NCBI GenBank assembly: GCA_027579435.1
Contig: JANBPK010000727.1
Span: forward strand, 92,982-156,981
DNA: 64,000 nucleotides
Source of the DNA: Candolleomyces eurysporus
Lineage: Eukaryota; Basidiomycota; Agaricomycetes; Agaricales; Psathyrellaceae
Direction: 5' to 3'
Below are positions 56,676 through 64,000 of this stretch, piece by piece. Both the position numbers and the translations under genes were made by a program. The notes beneath the pieces were generated by a model. It ran no database searches. It was not told where the DNA came from and worked only from the letters and a program-made list of their open reading frames with translations. Position 1 is the stretch's first letter. Each line of letters starts with the position of its first letter.

Positions 56676-57961
56676 ACAGAGACTGATCCAGCTGTACACG
56701 ATGTTCGGGTAAAACAATAGACTGTGCTCGCTGAAATCACATTGGTCTGAGCGGTATAGGGCGATGCCAAGACCACCGGAATGATGGTGTTCCTCGCATG
56801 TGTAATGGTGACCATTGCAATCTGTGCAGCTCAGGTGAGGTTGTTTGAAATTGGTACATGTTATTCACGAACCTGGCCGCTTGTTGCATCTCTCTTCAAC
56901 CCTACTACAAAAGATCTTGCAACACTGCAGAATGCTTTGTGGGGCTGCGACTCGTTGTTCGGTGTCCATGTTCGATAACCTTGTTCAGTGAGCCATTCCT
57001 GGCAGACGTGATGTTGGCCATCTGGTGCAATGAGGTTCAACTTGCGCAGGGTTGTATAACGTTGCCACTTCGAACCTGGTAAACGTGTATGAGGTTGATG
57101 TCTGTAAATACAAAGAAAAGGCGCACCCTGGAGGTCGCCTATGAACATGCAGTTCGAGGGGATGGCTGACAAACCACAGTCGGTGGCCAAATGCGTCAAA
57201 ATGCCTCGGAGTCCCTGCCGCGCGCAGCGACAGCCCACTTCCCAAAGTAGAGATATTGGTGGTAGTAAGCATAGGACATGGGATGACCAGGTGAAAGCAA
57301 TGGTGAATTCAGGTATATTTCATGGTATAAACAGATACATTTAGGTAGAATAGTTGGAGTAGGAGCTGTACTAGTGATGACAGTGGGCTAGTTAATAGAG
57401 ATGAATCCAAATGACCGGCGTGAATCTGGAATCTGTGATGACAAGATTAGTAGAGAGACTTAAATGATAAGCTAAAGACATCACCGTACCTTCAATTAGG
57501 CAGAGTCATCGTCAGCATCACTGTGAGTGCTGGGCAGGGACGGCTGAGAGCTAGGCGAGATGGGCGGCAGGAGTTTTGTCTTCAGCGCGATTTGAGGTAT
57601 TCTTGCTTTTTGCACGATCTGGTGCAGCCTTCTTTGATCGAGCGGTTGATCTGTTGTTGGTGGGCATAAAGGACGATGGATAGGTGGAGGGCGTAGTAAG
57701 GAAAGAAAGAAAAGTGGGCGAGCCCAAGGTGATCGTCCAGACCTTATTATGGATTGTAGTCAGCCGCCATTTGTCATGCATACAGACTCAGACTTAATTA
57801 AGCACCTTCTTCCACAGACCAACAACCGATGGGTTATTTTTGATTGCAGCGGAGACCTAGCGCACACCGGCTTTATTGAAGATTGATTATTGTATATCTA
57901 TGTACCTATATACAACAATAAAACCATCCACAGATCCCCAACACTCCCATTACCTTTCCTA
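56676..57961. other. No gene recognised, 1.3 kb
   Basis: Short frames on both strands. The minus strand at 56552-56815 has a somewhat protein-like stretch (MPLTLVNSTIRDGVRAVEW), which could be an exon of a decayed gene spanning about 56500-57270. No family identified. Confidence 0.3.
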
Positions 57962-58171
57962 TGAGGACCGATGTCCTGGGACTCCTGGCTGTGCCAGGTA
58001 GACGCCAGGCCTCAGCCTCCCCGGAAAACACCTGGCACGACCGCGCCAGCCACAACCCGGATTTTGCCGGGGATTAGAACACCTGGCGTGGCCGGGTCCT
58101 AGAAATACACCTAGCACTGCCAGGTGTGCCCAGGTGTTCCCGGGACCCGCCGGGTGCTACACCCANGGGGG
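57962..58171 (-). mobile_element. GC-rich CCAGGTG element, copy 2 (inverted)
   Basis: Read on the minus strand it starts CCCCC.TGGGTGTAGCACC, like copy 1 at 55433, and is again packed with CCAGGTG/CACCTGGC palindromes (CACCTAGCACTGCCAGGTG). The two copies share the terminal 25 nt best; interiors differ strongly. It abuts the broken membrane-protein fragment at 58199. Confidence 0.6.
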
Positions 58172-58198
58172 AGGTTCCATAGTGGTGGTGGAGAGGCA

Positions 58199-58625
58199 GG
58201 TAGCGTCTGGTTCGATAGGATCGAGCACTTCGCTTCACCAACTGTGGATCTCACCAATGGGTGGTTACTCGTACCATCTTTCGACAAACGATTTCAGTAT
58301 ATATCAGGGTGGAAAGAAGACTATGGCTTTGTAAACCGAACTTCTGCCTATCCAGTGTGATAGCTCACGAGTACCTCAGGCACAGCCATCATATGGGGAG
58401 GATTCGTACCTGGAAACAAATCTGAGTCCTCTCGTGGTCCTGGATTTGGATCTTACACTATCGATGGACAGCAGCCATTTACGCGTTTTGTCATACCCTC
58501 AAACTTCCAGTCCCAGAGTTTTCGGTTGAACCAGGAATTTTTCAGCATCAATGGTCTGATGCCAGGACCACATCGTTTGGAGGTTTTTAACGAAGGCGAC
58601 GAGACGACAACCTCCCCGGCTCTCA
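58199..58625 (+). pseudogene. Ectodomain fragment of a fungal single-pass membrane protein
   Basis: Spliced plus-strand frames read FDKRFQYISGWKEDYGFVNR and, after a probable intron, GTAIIWGGFVPGNKSESSRG, GSYTIDGQQPFTRFV and FFSINGLMPGPHRLEVFNEG. The order (strand-rich domain, SYTIDG, short loop, LMPGPHRLEV) resembles the ectodomain common in basidiomycete membrane proteins, written there as Y.IDGG.P then L..G.H.L.V. The fragment stops abruptly at about 58625, where antisense sequence of another gene begins. The membrane anchor expected next is found 730 nt further on (59357-60028). Confidence 0.6.
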
Positions 58626-58632
58626 CACACAT

Positions 58633-58942
58633 TCAAAGCTTGCTCACACAAGCGACGACGAGGTCAGCCTTGGAGGCCAGCTCTGTGAGCAAACCGAGGT
58701 CTGCGTTTGATCCTATTACAACAGCCTGGATGCCCATTTTTCTGAACTGGGTGGCCTTTTCTGCTGCCCGCACGAGCACCGTTATTCGTAAGGTCTCCGA
58801 CAGTGGATGCGAGAGCAGCTTGGTGAGGGCACTGCCGCCAATGTACCCTGTCTGATATGAGGCCTGGAGACAGACGTAGACATTCAAGGTGCTCACCTGT
58901 CGCGCTAGTCAACAATATATGAGCCTTGATCGTCAAATGCAT
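58633..58942 (-). pseudogene. First two exons of an NAD(P)-binding Rossmann protein
   Basis: The start MHLTIKAHILLTSAT splices over a 49-nt intron (GTGAGC...CAGACAG) to GYIGGSALTKLLSHPLSE, giving the nucleotide-binding motif TGYIGG of NmrA/epimerase-type proteins, then TVLVRAAEKATQF and SKADLVVAC. After VVAC comes GTGAGC, a normal donor, but no third exon: the sequence turns into the unrelated fragment at 58625. The truncation therefore lies within intron 2. Both remaining exons are free of stops, so the loss is probably recent. Confidence 0.75.
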
Positions 58943-59356
58943 AGTGGAGTAGGAGGAGGAGCTGATTGATGAAATCTGTCTGAACTATTCATGCCGACAT
59001 GCGCATCCCAAGAGCTCATCAAGAGAGTGTGATACTAGCGTGCGAATTTTTTGAAGCGCCTGGATACGCCGCCTAGTGTCACCCGGCCTCTGTAACCTTC
59101 TTATTCCCAACCTTCATGTTCTCCTCGTCCTCCTCCTCACCACCCGGGCACGATGCCTCGGCCCTTCCAGCGTCGTGCCGGCTGTCCAGCTCATGAAACT
59201 CTAGCGCCTTGCTGTATTTTTGGCAGTGCAAGCATCTTTGGATCCTGTTCGGAATAATTTCTTGATGGGAGGGCGATGTAGCGTTTCGACAACAGTGCCG
59301 TTCGTACACACTCCACTCTTTTCTTCAAACCACTCTCTCAACCCCCTCCCCCCACA

Positions 59357-60028
59357 ATGATCGCTCGTGGTCAGCATAGGCGTCAGGTTGGCGTTTCAGA
59401 CGACCCCACCAACGTTGATGGAATAGACAATACCGCCAGGGTTATCGACACGACAGCTGTTGGTAGTGCAACAGAGCTCCTCGTCGACGCGGCAGCCCCT
59501 ACCGGTCCAGCAGGAACGGCCCCGCCTCTCGAGGTTGGCAAGTCGGCTGTCGTAGTCACCGCATCATCAACCGTGACCTCAACTACTCCCATCTATACCA
59601 AACATTCCGCGCCTGCCAACCAGAAATCATCCGGCAAAGTTGTCGGCAGCGCTGTAGGCGCTGGCCTTGGCCTCATTCTCGTTCTCATTCTGATGGCCAT
59701 CATCACCATCATGATTCGTCGTCGTCGTCGACACCGATCTGATAAGCTTGGAGCAGCAATGGATGGGAAGTCCACGAATTGCACTATGCCGGGCAACGAC
59801 ATGACGCGGACTCGGACGTCCCATGCCGAGCTTGGAGCAGCAATGGATGGGAAGTCCACGAATTGCACCATGCCGGGCAACGACATGACGCAGACTCGGA
59901 CGTCTCATGCCATCTTGGTCAAACCCAAAGACAGTCGAATAGCAGGCAAGGCTGGATTCCACCCCTCCGATCTGTTGCCCGGACCCCCAATCGCTCGTCA
60001 ATTCCGGGACCCGGGTCAAGCGACATAG
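59357..60028 (+). CDS. Single-pass membrane protein C-terminal part with 28-aa tandem repeat
   Basis: Residues 1-85 are Thr/Ser/Pro/Ala-rich (stalk-like); residues about 93-120 form the transmembrane segment GSAVGAGLGLILVLILMAII, followed by RRRRRHR, so the C-terminus should face the cytosol. The cytosolic part holds two exact-phase copies of a 28-residue unit (starting LGAAMDGKSTNCTMPGNDMT) encoded by 59747-59830 and 59831-59914. No signal peptide precedes the stalk, which fits loss of the original 5' exons; the ectodomain fragment at 58199-58625 is a likely lost neighbour. Expression in its present form is doubtful. Stop at 60026-60028. Confidence 0.55.
   Translation: MIARGQHRRQVGVSDDPTNVDGIDNTARVIDTTAVGSATELLVDAAAPTGPAGTAPPLEVGKSAVVVTASSTVTSTTPIYTKHSAPANQKSSGKVVGSAVGAGLGLILVLILMAIITIMIRRRRRHRSDKLGAAMDGKSTNCTMPGNDMTRTRTSHAELGAAMDGKSTNCTMPGNDMTQTRTSHAILVKPKDSRIAGKAGFHPSDLLPGPPIARQFRDPGQAT
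59747..59914 (+). repeat. 84-bp tandem duplication, two units
   Basis: Two head-to-tail 84-nt units differing at only a few positions, in frame with the membrane-protein reading frame (28 aa each). The low divergence indicates a recent duplication. Confidence 0.9.
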
Positions 60029-60317
60029 TAAAGTCAACGCCCGAGAGGCTTCCCCCTTCAAGTCCGTTTGGATTCTACAGCTGACTGTCATTACGATTTC
60101 TGGAGAAAACTTGGACGGCGTATACACTGATGTTGATGAACGTCGATTTCTACTAGTCTATACTGTACTCATACTTTGTATTTGTGTACTTGTACCTTGC
60201 GCACAAACACAACAAGTTCTTGTGAAGTTTCACGCCAAAGGTCTGGGAGCTGTCCACTCATTTACAACAGCACAGTGACAGGTTTCTTTTTGCGATTCGA
60301 CATGACACCAAGGAAGT

Positions 60318-61332
60318 CTAAGTCAAATCGATGACATCAATAACATTCTGCGAAGTGCTCCGTCGCTTGCGCTTGGTTCCAGCCAGTGCGGTGGTAGTGG
60401 TGGCAGCACCGGGGCCACTCGACACCGCCGAAGAAGCAGAACTTGTCGAAGGCCCAGCCAATATACCGGTTGTAGTATCATCCCGGTTGACAACTCCCGC
60501 CGGCACCTCGCTAAACGCCCGCCTCCCTTCGATAGCATCCACAATATCAGTATACCTCTCCCCCATAATGGCCATCAACACACTATCGTCCCCAACGCCC
60601 CTCAAAAATTTAATAGCCGCAGTCCGCTTTCCCTCCCAAGTATACAACGCCAAAATCTCCGGGCGTTTCGAAATCACAAGAGTATGAGGTTAACCAAAAC
60701 CTCAGCGTAGCGGAACGGGTCCAGGTGGTCTATACGCCTCTCGTGCCTCGCCTCGTAGCAGTCCTTCGGAAAGACAAAGTCCAAGTCTCAGACGAGCCGT
60801 TTGGTTCGTTCTTCAAGACCGTCTTCTCGCAGTATCTCGCGCATGTTCTGGGATCCAAATCCGGTGTCCCTCATCTTCCTCTAAAGGCTATCGGTTGTGG
60901 ATGCGAACACTGCAAGGTTCTCGATACTTTTATCAACGACACAACTCCAGAAACTCGCTTTAAGCTCCTCGTTGCCCAGAGGAATCACCTGGAAGAACGA
61001 CTTCGGCTGGGCAATGTTGCGGATCGGGTGACGTACGGACAAGCGAGGGCAGCTTGACGGACCGCGTTGAGAACTTCGGTGATCAGCGACAAGTCCTGGT
61101 CAGTGAAGCAGAGTTCGACGAGCTCGTGAAGGCTGCTTCCAAACAGCCACTTGCGACTACTTGCCCCCCGAGAGCATGGAGGGCTCTCCAAATTTACCAT
61201 AATGCGGGCTGCGACTCCGAACATTGATTGACTGATTTGAGCTCGTAAGAGGCTGACGGCCACCCTATCTTCCTCTCCTTTTCCACCTCCATTCTCGCAC
61301 TTGTCCTCAACGTCCAGTACCATGTCTGCCAC
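60318..61332 (-). pseudogene. Unknown fungal gene scrambled by a short internal inversion
   Basis: Three pieces of what appears to be one protein lie in the wrong order and orientation. Piece N (61332-61045, minus) reads MADMVLDVEDKCENG, WLFGSSLHELVELCFT and LITEVLNAVRQA. The middle piece (60697-61040, plus) reads LSVAERVQVVYTPLVPRLVA, IGCGCEHCKVLDTFI and LLVAQRNHLEERLRL. Piece C (60695-60318, minus) reads HTLVISKRPEILALY, FLRGVGDDSVLMAIMG, YTDIVDAIEG, then a Ser/Thr tail and TKRKRRSTS. The middle and C pieces resemble adjacent parts of a C-terminal region seen in several uncharacterised basidiomycete proteins. Inverting about 60697-61040 would restore one minus-strand order. No family name can be given. 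Confidence 0.6.
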
Positions 61333-61551
61333 CGTTGATCAACGGTAACCGCCATCTTATCATCCTTCATAAAGCCGGCATCACAAACAACGATGCCTCC
61401 GGCACGTGATGCATGGACGCCTTGTGCCGCTCTCCCTTTCCTCCTGCACTCACCTTGACGCCAATGCCAAACGAGCTCACTAATACTGGCTCCAATCCCC
61501 ATTCCTATCATCAACAATCTTCTTCCCGACCGATCCAAGACGGAATACGTC

Positions 61552-63948
61552 TTGGGGAAAGCAGCGGTGACCCGACCTTTGGGCCATCGCCGTACCATGC
61601 ATACCCTCTTTCCCCACGAACTGATCCCCCACACGTACATTCAGGTGCGGAACCGCTTTCTACTCGAGTCTATCCGTAGGATTAGACCCCCGTATACTGA
61701 TGCCACCATCAAAGGCTCGACACCATCGCTACAGGGGGCATCATCCACGATCAACGTTGCGCCTCAGCACCAGTGGCTCACCGACGTTGGAGCACGGTCG
61801 GACCATGGGCAGGCCGTCGAACCATGGCTGTACAATACACAGCATCCGCCACCATCACCCATGTCTCTCCGTGCACCACCGCAGGCTGGACCGTCCTCTT
61901 TCGTGCCGCCAGGGTCCATAATTCAGGACCCTTCGTCGAGCCATTCCTTCTTCCAGGGCGCACATGGTTTTCATATGGGGGAAGTATATTTCTTCAACGG
62001 AGGGAACGCCACAATAGTCAAAGATGGTGTGTCCTTAATTCGTGCCTCCTCGACAATGAAATACTGAGGTTTCTGGTCAGAAAACTGGCGTTTTAACGGA
62101 CTCCCGAAGCATCCAGACACGAACTGGAAACAGGCCGAATACCTACCTAACAGTCGGAAGCCAGATGTCGAGCGGTCATTCGAATGGATATCAAGCTTGA
62201 CAGACCTCGTCTTGTGTATTTATGGGCCAGCCGGTATCGGGAAATCTACGCTCGCTCGCCACCTCTCAGACGAACTTCGGTCAGTTGGTGGATTGGGCGC
62301 CTCGGCTTTCTTGGGTGCCTTTCCGACTGATGCGACTGGGTCTGAGACGATAATAAAGACGCTGGCGCACGAACTCGGTAACATACACCCTCGCGCAATA
62401 CCGAAGATTGTGGAAGCAATGAACCAGTGTCACGCCACCTCGCTGGAGAACCATCTTGAGGGGTACATCCTCGAACCAGTGCGATCGCTCCGCCACCCGG
62501 GTCCACTCATTATCATTGTGGATGCCATCGACGAATGGCAGGATCACCCAAGGTTTATCAAGTCCCTTGCTCATCTCAACTCGGAGAGCGCTATTGTCAA
62601 GTTTATCATCACGAGTCGCATGAATCCCCGCACTTCCCGCTTACCCGATATCGACAAGGTCAACATGCACACATATCCTCTTCTTCCTGTCTCGACGGAC
62701 ACCATGAAAGTCTATTTCGACAAGCATCTGGCGACTGTTCCGTGGGTGGATGGGTGGAAGGCAAGTGCTGCAGACGTCAACAAGCTCGTAGACCTATCAG
62801 GTGGTCTACCTGTATGGGCATCAACCGTGATCTCGATGCTGTCGCAGCCATACAGCGAGCTTACGCCCCACGAGATTCTCTCTGGGATTCTCGAGAAGAA
62901 GCAGGTTGGCAGCAGTGAAGGACTCACAGACCTGTATCGCAACGCCCTCTTACGCCTGTTCCCCTCCCCGACAGCCCAAAAGCATCTCCCGAAGTATATG
63001 GGAGCCGCGCTTGTCCTCCAGGAACCCCTTCGCCTGACCGAGTTCTCGAAACTCATCGAATTGCGTCCCCATCTTGTGAAAAGCATTCATTTGGCGCTCT
63101 CCGCAGTTCAGACACGATCACCGCACGACTCAGAGAACACGGTTCACCCGGCATCTACCCGTTTCCATCTATCATTCCTCGAATATATCCAGGCCATACC
63201 AGCAGAGGATCCGTTCGCGATCTCAGCTTTCGACTCTCACTCAGCGGTGGGGCTGACCTGCCTCGGCCTGATCACCACCCTTCCGTCCATGTCGTCAAAC
63301 CAGATCCTTGCTTTTCCCCTTTCCAGCTACGCTGTCAAGTACTGGCTATTCCACGTTTCAAACGGGACGAACCGGTCGCATGATGAATGGGTGAAAACGC
63401 CGCATTTGTCAATGTTGCTCGCAATCCCCATTGGCGTACAACAGCGATGGGCGACACTGTTTCTCACCGCACTGTTTCCGGAAGCCGAGGAGGTGATGGT
63501 GATGGAGGAGCAGGATATGCTATCTATTCTCCTCGAGATTAGCGACAATTTGAATGAAGATAGTGGAGATCACTGGGTGTCGGATGTGGCGTGTTTAGAG
63601 GTTGCTGTGCGACTTGGGAGTGATTGTGACCGTGCCTGGTACAACTTGGGATGGTGCTACCATAAAATGGGGGAGAGAACCGGTAGTCCCCAGATGCTTG
63701 AGCAAGCGGTGTCGATTTATCGACATGCACTGGAACTCCGGCCAGTGCCCCATCCAGATCGATGCTTGGCGCTAGACAATCTTGGGAATGCTCTTGAATT
63801 ACTCTATGATTGTGGTGGTGATGTCGACGCCCTGAACGAGGGCATTTCTCACCATCGTGCAGTACTTGCACCAGGTGATCTCGGAGCCCGATTGGAGGGA
63901 GCACAAGGTCGTTCGAGCATTGGGGACTCCTGGACCCTGGGGAATTGA
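61552..63948 (+). CDS. STAND/NLR-type NTPase: NACHT domain with C-terminal TPR start
   Basis: Signal-transduction ATPase of the class linked in fungi to non-self recognition and regulated cell death. The N-terminal exon (start uncertain; to about 62026) ends SSHSFFQGAHGFHMGEVYFF, the short linker commonly preceding NACHT in basidiomycete NLRs. An intron (about 62027-62080) leads to a segment ending SRKPDVERSFEWISSL. The NACHT domain then shows Walker A GPAGIGKST and Walker B LIIIVDAIDEW, with FIITSRMNP (sensor 1-type) and LVDLSGGLPVWAST. The helical body follows, then a TPR-like repeat (AWYNLGWCYHKMGE, ALDNLGNALELL). The repeat array is cut off after VDALNEGISHHRAVLA: the last 25 codons lose TPR character and the frame stops at 63946-63948. 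It may be truncated or joined to other sequence. Confidence 0.8.
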
Positions 63949-64000
63949 CCTATGGACCAGTATTATTGATGAGCTCTACGAATCGGAAGCCCTGCACGAC
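63860..64000 (+). other. Open frame of unknown origin running off the window
   Basis: Overlaps the end of the NACHT-TPR frame in another frame and stays open to the window end (YLHQVISEPDWREHKVV, then GIDLWTSIIDELYES). The residue mix looks protein-like, unlike the out-of-character tail of the NACHT frame here. It is either the next exon of the NLR reached by a frame-changing intron, or a foreign segment fused at about 63865. Confidence 0.35.

Overview
The window is nuclear DNA from a filamentous fungus, most likely a mushroom-forming basidiomycete (Agaricomycetes). The evidence is densely packed genes broken by many 42-65 nt GT-AG introns, conserved eukaryotic housekeeping genes, and families typical of these fungi: APH-like kinases, a STAND/NACHT-TPR gene, an F-box gene and a long RBR ubiquitin ligase. 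Single N bases are scattered throughout, and several reading frames break at homopolymers, so this is draft-quality sequence. Species cannot be assigned from sequence alone.

Layout. 1-6.1 kb: the 3' part of MMS19 (+) and a convergent coiled-coil gene (-). 6.2-16.4 kb: an AT-richer block of degenerate repeats and small terminal-inverted-repeat (TIR) elements, inserted in what was the divergent promoter of the coiled-coil gene and PRP40. 16.4-21.0 kb: a broken 5' copy of PRP40, an inverted 5' fragment of the coiled-coil gene, a second promoter copy, then the complete PRP40. 21-37.3 kb: a conserved core of mitochondrial ribosomal bL21m, ATP synthase alpha, gamma-glutamyl phosphate reductase, a NASP/Sim3 histone chaperone, an AP180-type clathrin adaptor, a GH47 mannosidase and glycerol kinase. 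37.6-41.8 kb: two tail-to-tail APH-family paralogues, one with kinase motifs intact and one with them lost. 41.9-42.5 kb: a fold-back element. 42.8-49.2 kb: the DEAD-box helicase DBP9 and an RBR ubiquitin ligase.

49.2-64 kb is accessory and rearranged: a graveyard of degenerate reading frames, an F-box gene, a prefoldin-3 pseudogene, a minisatellite, two CCAGGTG-rich elements, a split membrane-protein gene with an antisense NAD(P)-binding gene fragment, a gene scrambled by a short inversion, and a NACHT-TPR gene whose repeat region stops at a junction near the window end.

The core genes are housekeeping functions in Fe-S delivery/DNA repair, splicing, respiration, proline synthesis, histone handling, endocytosis, glycoprotein processing, glycerol use and ribosome biogenesis, and they do not form one pathway. 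The strongest second-look items are the kinase/pseudokinase inverted pair, the PRP40 duplication with its stand-alone tandem-WW copy, and the inversion-scrambled gene.
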